A stretch of DNA of 64,000 nucleotides from Rhodoblastus sp963828185 (GTDB lineage: Bacteria; Pseudomonadota; Alphaproteobacteria; Rhizobiales; Beijerinckiaceae): positions 820,542 through 884,541 of the forward strand of contig CAWHDV010000002.1 in NCBI GenBank assembly GCA_963828185.1, given 5' to 3'. A program made the position numbers and the translations under genes. Position 1 is the first letter of the stretch. Every line of letters starts with the position of its first letter. The notes under the pieces were generated by a model. It was not told the origin of the DNA. It ran no database searches and worked only from the letters and a program-made list of their open reading frames with translations. This document shows, piece after piece, positions 18,742 through 28,423 of this stretch.

Positions 18742-21700
18742 GCCTCGTCTCCGCCGGAAGAGTCACCGCCCGACGCCGACCATTCGCGCGTGCGCGCCAG
18801 ATGGTCATAGGCGTTGTAGCGTGCGGCGAATTGTGGAAAGGGCCGCGCGGGATAGCCGTGTTTGGCATCGCGGAAATGGTTCAACAGCCCGACGAGTTCA
18901 TCCATATGCTCCGAGACGAGATCGCCGAACGGGCCTTTTTTCGGATCGTCGAGATCGCGCGGCTTGGCGCCGCCGCCGCCAAGCGGCAGATAGATCGCGG
19001 TCTTGACCTCGCGCATCGGCAGGTCGCGAAAGGCGCCGCTCGATTGCATCGCCGCTTCGAGCGTCAATTGCGGCGACCAGCCCGCGCGCACTTCTTTTGC
19101 CGAGGGTGGCGCGCCGGTCTTGTAATCGACGATGACCGCTGTTCCATCGTTCAAGAATTCGATGCGGTCGGCCTTGGCGGTCAGATCGAAATTGGAGCCG
19201 TCATCGAGCGCAATCGAAAGCCGTCCGCCCTTTTCGACATGCACATGCTCGATATCCGGGCGGCGCTGTTTTTCATAGTCGAGATAGGCGTCCAGCCCCT
19301 GCAGCAGGCGCGGCCAGCGAAAGGCCTCGAATTCCGCGTCGTCCTTGAAGGCGGCGAGTTTTTCCCGGGCCGCCGCGATGAGGATGTCGCGCGCATCCTC
19401 GGGCAGCGGTCCCGAGGGAAAACGCGTGCAGAATTGCTCGAGAACCTCATGCAGCGCATTGCCGATCTCGCGCGGCCCGAGAGCTTCGCCCAACGGCGGC
19501 AAGGGCAGAAGCTCCAGAATGAATTCGGCGTAGATCGCGTAAGGGTCGCGACGCAAAGTTTCGATCCGCGTCACCGAAAGTTTTTTCGGCCGCAGGTCGA
19601 GCGGCGGACAGGGCGACGGCCGCCTGAGCTTTTGTTCCGGCGCCGCCCAATCGACGCGCCGCGCCAGATCGAGCCAGCGATCGCCGCGCTGGCGCAGCCG
19701 CGCGAAAGTGGGCGCGCCGGCCAGCGCCTCCATGCGTTGCAGGAAGCGCGACGGCGTCGTCGGCGCGCCGCCACGTTTTTTCGCGCGGCTGAGGATCACT
19801 TCGGCGGCGCCAAAGCCTTGTGTAAAATCATGCGCCGTCTGGCCGATGCGGCGGTCGGGCGAGGACAGGCCGAGGCGCGCGCGAAAGGCGCGGTTGAGGA
19901 AGGCGTCGGTTTCGCCGCGCGGCGGCCATATGGTCTCGTCGAGGCCCGCCAGCGCCACGCGGTCCGCGCCGATCAGACGCGCTTCAAGCAGGCCGAGGAT
20001 CTTCAGGCGCGGATGCGCCCGCGCCGGCCCGCGCAGGATGCGCTCATTGATCAGCGCGTCGAAAAAGGCGGCGTAGCTCTCGGCGTGGAAGGTAAACGCC
20101 GCATTGGCCGAACGGGAAAGCTCGTCGAACAATTCGCTCAGGGCGTCGCCGTCCTCGCCGCCCGGAAACGCGTCCGCGTGGCCCGCGGCGATCAGGCCCA
20201 GCGCCTTTTTGTGCGCGTCGAGCCAGGGATTCAGTCCTGTCTCGCCGGCTTGCGCCAGCACGCGCAAGGACTCGAAGGCCGCGTCGAGTTTTTCCGCGAA
20301 GACGTCCAGCGCCAGCCAGTCTTCGCCGGAAATTTCCTTCTGACGGGGATGGGCGTGTCGATCATTCGCCGCCGCGCGGGAAAACGCGATGCAATCGCAA
20401 AAATGCGCGGATTGGAAACCCGGGCGCAGCACGCCGATCTCGAACAGCGCGGCGAGCCTTTCCGCATCCTCGCCAAAGCCGAGCGCAAAATCGGGATGGG
20501 CCGTCAGCGCCGCCCAGTCGCCGGGGTCGCCGCGGAGCGCCGAGAGGATCAGCCGCGCCAGCACGCCGGCGCGCGAGGCGGCAAGCTTTGATCCGCCGGA
20601 ATCGTCGATCTCGACGTTCCAGCGCAGGAGTTCGGCGCGCACGCGCTCGGCGAGGCCGCGATCCGGCGTCACCAAAGCCGCAGTCCGGCCGGGGGTCTCC
20701 AGCGCCTCGCGCAGGCAGACGGCAATGGCCAGCGCCTCCTCGCGCTCGTCCGCCGCCTCGATCAGACTCACGTCAATGAGCGCCGCCGCAATCCCTTCCG
20801 GACCGTGGGTCTCGCGCCACAGCGGCCAGCGATCGGTGCTGTCGGCGGGGCGGAAAGCCTCGGAGATAAATTTCTCGCGCGCCGCGAGATGCGCCACAGC
20901 ATTGCCGAGCGCGACGACATTTCCGCGCGCCACGCCAATGGTTTCGATCAGCCGCGCGAGATAGGCCTGCGGATGAGTGGCGCAGGGCTCCTCGCCCCGG
21001 ATCAACGCGAAGGAGTCGTCATCGAGATTTTGATCGAGGCCCGGCAGGACCACGGCGCCATGCGGCGCGCGGGCGATCGCGCTGAGCAGGCGCGCCGTGA
21101 CGATGTTCGAACCGGTGGAGCCGATCGCCACGACGGGATCTCCCGCGCGCCCCACGCTTTCGATCGCGCGGGCGATCAGCGCCTGCTGGCGCGCCGCAGA
21201 ATCGACGATGTTTCGAGCGCGGAGAATCTCCGGCCACGCCTTGATCGCTATCTCGAGAAACTTCAGCGTGATGCGCCAGTATTCGTCGAAATCGCCGCCA
21301 AGCTCTTCCAGTCCGCGCCATTCGACGTTTTCGATGATCATTTCATCGATCAGCGCGGCGAGAGAGCCCGACAGCCGCCAGGCGTCGGCGGGATGGGTCG
21401 CCACCAGCAGCGCCTCGCCGGCGTAATGCGCGACCCCGTCGGCGCCGATCGAGACGATGGCCCCTTTCAGGCTGCGCGCCCAGGTCAGGATGAGCTCGCC
21501 TAAAATCATCCGGCGCTCGACGTCGCCGGCGGCGCGCGGAAGCTCGGGGTCGAGCGGGTTGTCGAAGCCGGCCTCGCCGCTTTCGCCGTCGAGCGCGCCG
21601 AGCGGCAGGATTTTCGGCAGCAGCATGGCGGGGCTTTCCACCCGCCGCGAAAGCTCCGTCGCCAGGGCGCGGCCGGCGCGGCGGGTGGGGACGTAGATGC

Positions 21701-21830
21701 TCGCCCTGGCCAGCGCGAGCGGCCCGGAGGCGCGGGAAAGTCCGGGAATCACCCGTCCGTCGAGCAGGGCGTCGGCGAATGTCGCCAGGAACGGCGCGCC
21801 AGGAGCAATGGAGTATACGCGCGGCGGCAC
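18738..21830 (-). CDS. addB: AddB, double-strand break repair protein
   Basis: 1030 residues, as expected for alphaproteobacterial AddB. It acts with AddA as the helicase-like and nuclease subunit in recombinational repair. The N-terminal part carries 'IYVPTRRAGRALATELSRRV' and 'PRAAGDVERRMILGELILTW', with inactive-looking helicase motifs. The C-terminal nuclease domain contains 'FDLTAKADRIEFLNDGTAVIVDYKTGAPPSAKEVRAGWSPQLTLEAAM', the PD-(D/E)XK Asp-Tyr-Lys core. Its stop overlaps the addA start (ATGA at 18738-18741), so the two are translationally coupled. It follows murU by 51 bases. Confidence 0.93.
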   Translation of the reverse strand: MPPRVYSIAPGAPFLATFADALLDGRVIPGLSRASGPLALARASIYVPTRRAGRALATELSRRVESPAMLLPKILPLGALDGESGEAGFDNPLDPELPRAAGDVERRMILGELILTWARSLKGAIVSIGADGVAHYAGEALLVATHPADAWRLSGSLAALIDEMIIENVEWRGLEELGGDFDEYWRITLKFLEIAIKAWPEILRARNIVDSAARQQALIARAIESVGRAGDPVVAIGSTGSNIVTARLLSAIARAPHGAVVLPGLDQNLDDDSFALIRGEEPCATHPQAYLARLIETIGVARGNVVALGNAVAHLAAREKFISEAFRPADSTDRWPLWRETHGPEGIAAALIDVSLIEAADEREEALAIAVCLREALETPGRTAALVTPDRGLAERVRAELLRWNVEIDDSGGSKLAASRAGVLARLILSALRGDPGDWAALTAHPDFALGFGEDAERLAALFEIGVLRPGFQSAHFCDCIAFSRAAANDRHAHPRQKEISGEDWLALDVFAEKLDAAFESLRVLAQAGETGLNPWLDAHKKALGLIAAGHADAFPGGEDGDALSELFDELSRSANAAFTFHAESYAAFFDALINERILRGPARAHPRLKILGLLEARLIGADRVALAGLDETIWPPRGETDAFLNRAFRARLGLSSPDRRIGQTAHDFTQGFGAAEVILSRAKKRGGAPTTPSRFLQRMEALAGAPTFARLRQRGDRWLDLARRVDWAAPEQKLRRPSPCPPLDLRPKKLSVTRIETLRRDPYAIYAEFILELLPLPPLGEALGPREIGNALHEVLEQFCTRFPSGPLPEDARDILIAAAREKLAAFKDDAEFEAFRWPRLLQGLDAYLDYEKQRRPDIEHVHVEKGGRLSIALDDGSNFDLTAKADRIEFLNDGTAVIVDYKTGAPPSAKEVRAGWSPQLTLEAAMQSSGAFRDLPMREVKTAIYLPLGGGGAKPRDLDDPKKGPFGDLVSEHMDELVGLLNHFRDAKHGYPARPFPQFAARYNAYDHLARTREWSASGGDSSGGDEA

Positions 21831-21881
21831 GGCTCGATCCTCGAAAATGCTACGGCGACTCGCAGCGCCGTCACCATAGCC

Positions 21882-22607
21882 TCACACGGTCGCCGCCGCC
21901 GCGTAAACCTTTTCCGCCTCGTCGATCACTTCGGGCGCGCCGACATGCAGCCAGCGGCCTTCGAGCGGCAGGCCGAACAAGCGTCCCCGTTCGGCCGCCT
22001 TGAAGAAATAAGGCGCGAGCCTTCGCTGTTCGAGCGCGGCGCCCTCGAACAGCGCGCTCTTGATGATCCCCACGCCGGCATAGACATATGGCGCCGCCTC
22101 GCCGGGCGCCGGCCGCGACAGCCTCCCCTGGGCGTCGCGGAGGAAATCGCCGCGCCCCTCGACGCCGAGGCTCGTCTCCATGTCGGCGAGCAGCAGCAGC
22201 ACGTCCATGTCGGCGCCGTCCCAGGCGCGCGCCAGGCGGCCGACCTGCGATTCCGGCTCATCAATCCACAGGGCGTCGGTATTGCAGATGAAAAACGGCT
22301 TTTTATCGAATTCGTGCAAAACCTTGACAATTCCGCCACCCTGGTCGAGCAGTTCCTTGCGCTCGTCGGAAATTTTTATGCACGGAGCCGAGCGGTCCCG
22401 AAGATGGTCCTCGACCTGGTCGGCCAGCCAATGGACATTGACGATGGCCTCCTCGACGCCCCCCTCGGCCAGTCGGTCGAGCATGTGATCGAGCATGGTC
22501 CTGCCGCCGATCTTGACCAGCGGCTTCGGCGTGGTCAGCGTGATCGGCCGCATCCGCGTGCCGAGCCCGGCCGCGAAGACCAGCGCCTTGTCCAGCCGCG
22601 CGCTCAC
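21882..22607 (-). CDS. murU: Sugar-1-phosphate nucleotidyltransferase, MurU-like
   Basis: 241 residues from GTG 22607, overlapping the stop of the tsaE-amgK gene by four bases (GTGA). The N-terminus 'VFAAGLGTRMRPITLTTPKPLVKIGG' is the nucleotide-binding signature of NDP-sugar pyrophosphorylases. 'FFICNTDALWID' holds the metal-binding Asp. Together with the upstream kinase AmgK it fits the cell-wall recycling pathway, in which AmgK phosphorylates N-acetylmuramic acid at C1 and MurU makes UDP-MurNAc. Assignment to MurU rather than another sugar nucleotidyltransferase rests on the neighbour. Confidence 0.8.
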   Translation of the reverse strand: MSARLDKALVFAAGLGTRMRPITLTTPKPLVKIGGRTMLDHMLDRLAEGGVEEAIVNVHWLADQVEDHLRDRSAPCIKISDERKELLDQGGGIVKVLHEFDKKPFFICNTDALWIDEPESQVGRLARAWDGADMDVLLLLADMETSLGVEGRGDFLRDAQGRLSRPAPGEAAPYVYAGVGIIKSALFEGAALEQRRLAPYFFKAAERGRLFGLPLEGRWLHVGAPEVIDEAEKVYAAAATV

Positions 22608-24157
22608 GGGGAAACCCTTTCCGCTTCGGGCGCGACGAAGATCTTCGGCAGGTTGGCGTCGAACCAGGCCTTCAGATCGGCCAGCGCGGGATGGCCGAGG
22701 TTTTTCCGCAGGTAATTTTTTACGCGGGGAATATGCGCAAGGTAGTGCGGCTTGCCGTCGCGCTTGTCGAGCCGCGCGAAAATGCCCAAAATCTTGCTGG
22801 CGCGCTGCGCGCCCATCAGCGCATAGGCGGCGGCGAAGGCCGCCATGTCGAAATCTGGCTGCATCTGCTTGCGCACCCGCGCGTAATGGCCGAGCAGCTT
22901 CAGCTCGAGATCGTCCGGCACGTCGACGCGCGCGTCCTGCAGCAGCGAGACCACATCGTAGGCCGGCGGCCCCAGCACGCAATCCTGGAAGTCCAGCAGG
23001 CCCACCCTTTGCGCGCCTTCGCGCCCCTCGAGCCAGAGCAGGTTGGGCGAATGATAGTCGCGCAGGGTCCAGGACCTGCGCTCGGCGAGCAAGGGCGCGA
23101 GAAGCGCCCGCCAGACGTTTTCATATTGCGCCCGCGCGCCGGAGGCGAGCTGCAATCCCGCGAGATGCGGCGCATACCAGTCGGGAAGCAGGTCGGCCTC
23201 GATCAGCATGGCGTCGAGATCATAGGGCGGGATTGCATAGGTCCCATCGTCGACGGGAAGCGTTTCCGGCAGCTCGCGGGCGTGCAGTTGCGCCAGCAGC
23301 GCCACGGCCTGCGCATAGCGGTCGGGAATTGGCCCATCGGGGCCGACCACGCTCGCTTCGCCAAAATATTCGAGCGCCGCGAAGCCGGTTTCGAGATCGG
23401 CGGCGTAGATTTCCGGCGCGGAAAATTTCTCCGCGCGCAAGGCCCTGTCCACCGCGACAAAGGGACGGACGGTCTCGGCCAGATGCGCGATCACGGAATA
23501 GGGCTTGCCGTTGCGCACCGGCGGCCCATCGGGCCGCGGCGGCGAGATCATCAGCACCGCCTTCTCGCCGTTGGCCCTCGTCAGCAGTTCGTAGGCGCGC
23601 GAGGAGGCGTCGCCCTGCATATGCGTCCGCTCGGCGTCGAGCCAGCCCGCGCGCTCGAGCACCGATTGCGAGCCGCGAGTGTAAGTGAGCCGCCGCGCCA
23701 GCGCGCCGTGGCCGGTGATTTCGGCGCGGCGATAATCCGGGCCGCGGCTGGCATCGGTAAAAAGGGCGATATCGAGCCGGTCTCCGGCCAGGGCCGGCCC
23801 GGCGCGCTCCGCCCATTCGACCAGAACCAGCGCGCCGTCCGCCGCCTCGTCCCAGCCGAGTTCGGCCAGTTCGGCGGGGTCTTTCACACGGTAGAGATCG
23901 GCGTGGACGATGGGGAAGGCCGGCGTCTCGTAGATCTGCATCAAGGTGAAGGTGGGGCTCGGCGCCTCCAGCTCGGGCTCGCCGGTCAGGCAGCGGATCA
24001 GCGCCCGCGCGAAAGTGGTCTTGCCCGCGCCGAGTTCGCCGGACAGCGTCACCAGGTCGTCGGCCCCGACAAACGAGGCGATTTCCCGAGCCAGCCCGTG
24101 GGTCGCCGCCTCGTCGGGCAATTCCGCGCGCCATATCGGCGCCTGGTGAGCCGTCAT
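22604..24157 (-). CDS. Fused TsaE ATPase and AmgK-type amino-sugar kinase
   Basis: 517 residues with two parts. Residues 1 to about 150 are TsaE, the ATPase that supports TsaBD in making the N6-threonylcarbamoyladenosine modification of tRNA: Walker A 'SGELGAGKTTFARAL', 'APSPTFTLMQIYE', 'HADLYRVKD', 'LVEWAERAG'. Residues about 175-510 are an aminoglycoside-phosphotransferase-fold kinase of the AmgK type: 'LRDYHSPNLLWLEG' (catalytic Asp and Asn) and 'GLLDFQDCVLGPPAYDVVSLLQDAR' (the metal-binding Asp). AmgK makes MurNAc/GlcNAc-1-phosphate in peptidoglycan recycling, and the overlapping MurU gene supports that. The start overlaps the end of divL by four bases. Such fusions are known in Hyphomicrobiales. 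Confidence 0.88.
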   Translation of the reverse strand: MTAHQAPIWRAELPDEAATHGLAREIASFVGADDLVTLSGELGAGKTTFARALIRCLTGEPELEAPSPTFTLMQIYETPAFPIVHADLYRVKDPAELAELGWDEAADGALVLVEWAERAGPALAGDRLDIALFTDASRGPDYRRAEITGHGALARRLTYTRGSQSVLERAGWLDAERTHMQGDASSRAYELLTRANGEKAVLMISPPRPDGPPVRNGKPYSVIAHLAETVRPFVAVDRALRAEKFSAPEIYAADLETGFAALEYFGEASVVGPDGPIPDRYAQAVALLAQLHARELPETLPVDDGTYAIPPYDLDAMLIEADLLPDWYAPHLAGLQLASGARAQYENVWRALLAPLLAERRSWTLRDYHSPNLLWLEGREGAQRVGLLDFQDCVLGPPAYDVVSLLQDARVDVPDDLELKLLGHYARVRKQMQPDFDMAAFAAAYALMGAQRASKILGIFARLDKRDGKPHYLAHIPRVKNYLRKNLGHPALADLKAWFDANLPKIFVAPEAERVSP

Positions 24158-26739
24158 GCCTCTTCCCTCGCCTCGATTTGCCCAGCTTCGGTCTGCCTGG
24201 CCACGGTTTCCTGCGCAGATTTTTCTTGCGTCAAGCTGTCCTGCAACTTGTCGTTTTGCGGCGGCCGCCCGCCCGCGCCGGCATGCGGCAACGGAAACAG
24301 GCAGGTCACGACCGTGCCTTCGCCCGGCGCCGAATCGATCCGCACCCGGCCGCCATGCAGCTCCACGAAGGCGCGCACGATCGACAGGCCGAGACCGACG
24401 CCGCGATGGCGCGAATTGACCGTGTGGGTCTCGAAACGATCGAACACCTTGTCGAGCAGATCCGGCGGGATGCCGCGCCCGTGATCGGACACCTTTATCA
24501 CGATTTCATTGTCGCGGCGCAGCGCCGCGAGCGTCACCGTCTGACCGGCCTCCGAAAAGCCGATGGCGTTGGACAGAAGATTGAACAGGATCTGCCGGAC
24601 GCGCTTGCCGTCGGCCTGGAACTTGCCGATGTCCCTGCCGGCGACGATCGACAATTCGACCTGTGATTCGGCCAGCCGATCCTGCACGCCGGCCGCCGCC
24701 TCGCCGATCGCGCCGGCGATATCGACCTCGCCCAGCTGAAGCTCCAGGGCGTCGCGGTCGATGGTGGCGAGATCGAGAATGTCGTTGATAATGGCCAGCA
24801 GCGCCGCCGAGGATTGCAGCACATAGCCGGCGTATTCGCGCTGCTTGTCGTTAAGCGGCCCGACGCTGTCCGCGCCAAGCAGCTGGATGAAGCCGATGAT
24901 GTTGGTCAGCGGCGAACGCAGTTCGTAGGAGACATGGTGCACGAAATCGTTGCGCAGGTGCTCGGCCGCCAGCAGCGCCTGGTTGCGTTCGGTCAGGGCG
25001 CGCTCGACATTCACCCCATCGGTCACGTCGATGAAGGTGAGGAGCGTGCCGCCGTCGGGCAGCGGCGCGGCGGCGCAATCGACGATGGCGCCGTCGCTGC
25101 GGTTCATGCGACGCTGGAAGCCCATGCGCGCGTCATGCAGGCCCGCCACCACCGAGCACAGGTCCGCCCAGGCGCCGTCATCGGGCAGCAGCGGCTTGCA
25201 GGACGCCGTCACCGCGTCGATATGCGGTTTTTCCGACAATTGCGCCACGGACAGGCGCCAGATGCGGCCGAAGGCCGGATTGTGCAGCTTCAGCCGTCCG
25301 TCGGCGCCGAACACCGCGACGCCTTCCTGCAACGCGTCGAGCGTCTCGCTCTGCACGCGCGCCAGGGCGTTGTATTGCGATTCCAGCGTGAAGCGCTCGG
25401 TCACGTCGTCGAACAGGTAAGTGACGCCGCCCTGCGGATTGGGATCGAAGGCCACCCGCATCGTGCGTCCGTCCGGCAGGTGCCAGACCTGCGGCGCCGG
25501 CTCCAGCGTGTGATAGACGCCGAGCAGCGCATTCTTCCAGCCACGAAAATCGGCCTGCTCGGGCAACCGCCGGGCGGCGCGCAGCCGGTCGAGGATTTCC
25601 GCGTCGGTCGGACGCTGGTCGAGGAAGGCGGGGTCGAGCGACCAGAGTTGCCGGTAGGCGGCGTTGGCGAAGACGAGCTTTTTGGAGCGGTCGAAAATGG
25701 CCACGCCGGTGGCGAGCTGGTCGAGCGTCCGGATATGCGATTCCATTTGCCGCGCATGGTCGGCGCGCAGGGTTTCGAGTTCGGACAAATCATCCGCCAT
25801 GCCGCCGGCGCCGCAGGACAGGGGCGCGTCGAGCACGTCCATCAAGCGCCGCTCGCCGGCGAAGACGACATGCTGCCGCTGCCGCCAGGCCAGACCTTTT
25901 TCGCGCGCCTGGGCCGCGGCCTCGCGGGCGTTGCGGTCGAGCAGTTCGAGATCGCGCCTGATGGCGTCGTCGGCGCTCCTGGCGTCAACGGCGCGCACGT
26001 AGGCGGCATTGACCCAGTTCAGCTTCTGGTCGGCGCCGCGCGTCCATGCAGGATGCGGCGAAAGGTCGAGCAAGCCGCGCAGGACATCGAGCTGCGCCGC
26101 CTGCTCCGTTTGGACCTCGCGCAGCCGCACGAGTTCGAGCCGGTCGCCGGAGACGTCGCGCACCCGCAGGACAACGCGGCTGCCGATGGCGCGGCCCTCG
26201 GCCTCGAGATGCCGGCCGCCCTGGCTGACCAGATCCTGGTGAAAGCTCTGGCCGCGCTCGCGCAAGAGCGCGACATTGGCTTCCAGCGCCTGCGCCTGTT
26301 CGGGCGAAAGCCAGGCGCCGAAGCCGAGCACCCGGCGCGGCAAAGGCGCGTCGATGACGAGACTGACGTCGCCCTCGATGTCGGGCTCGCCGCGCGCGCC
26401 GCCCCAGACCACGACGAATTGGGTTTCGGCGGCCAGGAAGGCGCGCGCCCGCTCGGACTGCTGGCGCAATCGTTCGGTCTCGGCCAAAAGCTCGGCTTCG
26501 CGCTTCGCCCAGCGCTGGCGGCCGGCGAGATGCAAGAGCGCGGTGATGGTGGCGAAAATGACGAGGCCCGCGCCGAGCGACAGGCCGATCAGCCCGTTGG
26601 CGTCGTCAGCGCGGGCGATCGAAGCCAGGGACTGGCCGCGCGCGGCAGTCGCCAGCCACAGCGCAGGCGACGCGGCGACGGACGCCTCAAGACGCAGGCG
26701 CGCAAACCGGCGCTTTGTCTGTCCTGCTCTCTTCGGCAT
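24154..26739 (-). CDS. divL: DivL-type PAS histidine kinase with Tyr in the phospho-acceptor position
   Basis: 861 residues from ATG 26739 ('MPKRAGQTKRR'); a longer frame is open to 26946 but without support. One membrane segment (about 49-71) is followed by PAS-like domains (about 270-580) and a DHp domain whose H-box reads Phe-Val-His-His-Val-Ser-Tyr-Glu-Leu-Arg-Ser-Pro-Leu. The position that normally holds the phosphorylated His is Tyr605 (codon TAC at 24927-24925). The ATPase domain is intact: N box 'NLLSNAIGFS', G1 'DHGRGIPPDLL', G2 'GVGLGLSIVRAF'. A Tyr at this site is the hallmark of Caulobacter DivL, the cell-cycle partner that controls CckA. Four-base overlap with tsaE-amgK. Confidence 0.8.
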   Translation of the reverse strand: MPKRAGQTKRRFARLRLEASVAASPALWLATAARGQSLASIARADDANGLIGLSLGAGLVIFATITALLHLAGRQRWAKREAELLAETERLRQQSERARAFLAAETQFVVVWGGARGEPDIEGDVSLVIDAPLPRRVLGFGAWLSPEQAQALEANVALLRERGQSFHQDLVSQGGRHLEAEGRAIGSRVVLRVRDVSGDRLELVRLREVQTEQAAQLDVLRGLLDLSPHPAWTRGADQKLNWVNAAYVRAVDARSADDAIRRDLELLDRNAREAAAQAREKGLAWRQRQHVVFAGERRLMDVLDAPLSCGAGGMADDLSELETLRADHARQMESHIRTLDQLATGVAIFDRSKKLVFANAAYRQLWSLDPAFLDQRPTDAEILDRLRAARRLPEQADFRGWKNALLGVYHTLEPAPQVWHLPDGRTMRVAFDPNPQGGVTYLFDDVTERFTLESQYNALARVQSETLDALQEGVAVFGADGRLKLHNPAFGRIWRLSVAQLSEKPHIDAVTASCKPLLPDDGAWADLCSVVAGLHDARMGFQRRMNRSDGAIVDCAAAPLPDGGTLLTFIDVTDGVNVERALTERNQALLAAEHLRNDFVHHVSYELRSPLTNIIGFIQLLGADSVGPLNDKQREYAGYVLQSSAALLAIINDILDLATIDRDALELQLGEVDIAGAIGEAAAGVQDRLAESQVELSIVAGRDIGKFQADGKRVRQILFNLLSNAIGFSEAGQTVTLAALRRDNEIVIKVSDHGRGIPPDLLDKVFDRFETHTVNSRHRGVGLGLSIVRAFVELHGGRVRIDSAPGEGTVVTCLFPLPHAGAGGRPPQNDKLQDSLTQEKSAQETVARQTEAGQIEAREEA

Positions 26740-26852
26740 GGATCGCGCTTCCCCTCCCTCCGCAAGGACGAGGCCAAAGAGACGGCGCCCATGCGAATTA
26801 CCCCAATTTACCCTCTCGATTCGCGGTTGAGAAAGGGGAACGAAAAGGAAAA

Positions 26853-26878
26853 CGCCTCCGTGAGGGATCACGGAGGCG
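26853..26878 (-). terminator. Intrinsic terminator after ahcY
   Basis: The stem CGCCTCCGTGA (26853-26863) pairs with TCACGGAGGCG (26868-26878) around a GGGA loop. On the minus strand it is followed by TTTTCCTTTTC. It lies 75 bases past the ahcY stop. Confidence 0.85.
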
Positions 26879-26953
26879 AGAGACTTGTGCACAACGACCG
26901 GACGCTTGCGCGACACCGGTTGGAATTCGGAAGGAACTCCGAACAAAAACCGT

Positions 26954-28366
26954 TTAGTAGCGGTAATGCTCAGGCTTGAACGGACCTTCCGCCGGCACCG
27001 AAAGATAATCCGACTGGGCCTGCGACAATTTGGTCAGGTTCACGCCGATCTTGGCGAGATGCAGCTTGGCGACCTTCTCGTCGAGCTTCTTCGGCAGGGT
27101 GAAGACCTTTTTGCCGTACTGGCCCTGCTTGGTCCACAATTCGATCTGCGCCAGGGTCTGGTTGGTGAAGGAGGCCGACATGACGAAGGACGGATGGCCC
27201 GTGGCGTTGCCGAGATTGACCAGCCGGCCTTCCGACAGCAGGATGATGCGCTTGCCGTCGGGGAATTCGATCTCGTCGACCTGCGGTTTGACATTGTGCC
27301 ATTGCAGGTTGCGCAGCGACGCGACCTGAATCTCGGAATCGAAATGGCCGATGTTGCAGACGATGGCCCGGTCCTTCATCGCCCGCATGTGATCGATGGT
27401 GATGACGTCGATATTGCCGGTCGAGGTGACGAAAATGTCGGCGCGCGGCGCCGCCTGCTCCATCGTCACGACCTCATAGCCTTCCATCGCCGCCTGCAAG
27501 GCGCAGATCGGGTCGATTTCCGAGACGATGACGCGGCAGCCGGCGTTGCGCAGCGAGGCGGCGGAGCCCTTGCCGACGTCGCCGAAGCCCGCGACCATCG
27601 CCACCTTGCCGGCCATCATCACGTCGGTGCCGCGGCGGATGCCGTCGACCAGCGATTCACGGCAGCCATAGAGGTTGTCGAACTTGGACTTGGTGACGGA
27701 ATCGTTGACGTTGATCGCCGGCCACAGCAGCTTGCCGTCCTTCTCCATCAGATAGAGACGGTGCACGCCGGTGGTGGTCTCCTCGGTCACGCCCTGGATC
27801 GACGCGGCGTTGCGGCCGTAGAAGCCGGGGTTGCCCTTCAGCCGCTTCTTGATCGCGGCGTAGAGGACCTCTTCTTCTTCATTCGTTGCGGTTTCGAGGA
27901 AGGCGACATCGCCCTGCTCGGCGCGCAAGCCGAGATGGATCAGCAGCGTCGCGTCGCCGCCGTCGTCGAGGATCATGTTGGGCTGGCCGCCATCGCTCCA
28001 TTCGAAGATGCGATGGGTGTATTCCCAGTATTCCTCGAGGCTCTCGCCCTTGATGGCGAACACCGGCGTGCCGGTGGCGGCGATGGCGGCGGCGGCGTGG
28101 TCCTGGGTCGAGTAGATGTTGCAGGAGGCCCAGCGCACGTCGGCGCCGAGCGCGCGCAAAGTCTCGATCAGCACCGCCGTCTGGATCGTCATGTGCAGCG
28201 AACCGGCGACGCGCGCGCCCTTCAGCGGCTGGCTCGCGCCATATTCGGCGCGGGTCGCCATCAGGCCCGGCATTTCGGTTTCGGCGATGGCGATTTCCTT
28301 GCGGCCCCAATCGGCGAGGCCGATGTCGGCGACGATATAGTCGTGCGAGGGATGGCTGGTGGTCAT
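26954..28366 (-). CDS. ahcY: Adenosylhomocysteinase
   Basis: 470 residues. The enzyme hydrolyses S-adenosylhomocysteine to homocysteine and adenosine, relieving inhibition of methyltransferases, and uses NAD. Motifs: 'DYIVADIGLADWGRKEI', 'RVAGSLHMTIQTAVLIETL', 'WASCNIYSTQDHAAAAI', 'NVNDSVTKSKFDNLYGCRES', the NAD site 'VAGFGDVGKGSAASLR' and the C-terminal 'KPEHYRY' that contacts NAD in the partner subunit. The protein is full length and cytosolic. It has its own terminator and a palindromic operator-like sequence upstream. Confidence 0.97.
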   Translation of the reverse strand: MTTSHPSHDYIVADIGLADWGRKEIAIAETEMPGLMATRAEYGASQPLKGARVAGSLHMTIQTAVLIETLRALGADVRWASCNIYSTQDHAAAAIAATGTPVFAIKGESLEEYWEYTHRIFEWSDGGQPNMILDDGGDATLLIHLGLRAEQGDVAFLETATNEEEEVLYAAIKKRLKGNPGFYGRNAASIQGVTEETTTGVHRLYLMEKDGKLLWPAINVNDSVTKSKFDNLYGCRESLVDGIRRGTDVMMAGKVAMVAGFGDVGKGSAASLRNAGCRVIVSEIDPICALQAAMEGYEVVTMEQAAPRADIFVTSTGNIDVITIDHMRAMKDRAIVCNIGHFDSEIQVASLRNLQWHNVKPQVDEIEFPDGKRIILLSEGRLVNLGNATGHPSFVMSASFTNQTLAQIELWTKQGQYGKKVFTLPKKLDEKVAKLHLAKIGVNLTKLSQAQSDYLSVPAEGPFKPEHYRY

Positions 28367-28423
28367 GGTGTTCCCGATGCTGCTGTGGTTGCCGCTTCTA
28401 TAGCAGCCGAACGCGGAACAGGC

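Noticed and set aside
15985..18810. Open frame of 941 codons on the plus strand opposite addA
   Set aside because: AddA motifs on the other strand are clear. The plus-strand frame has low-complexity basic composition.
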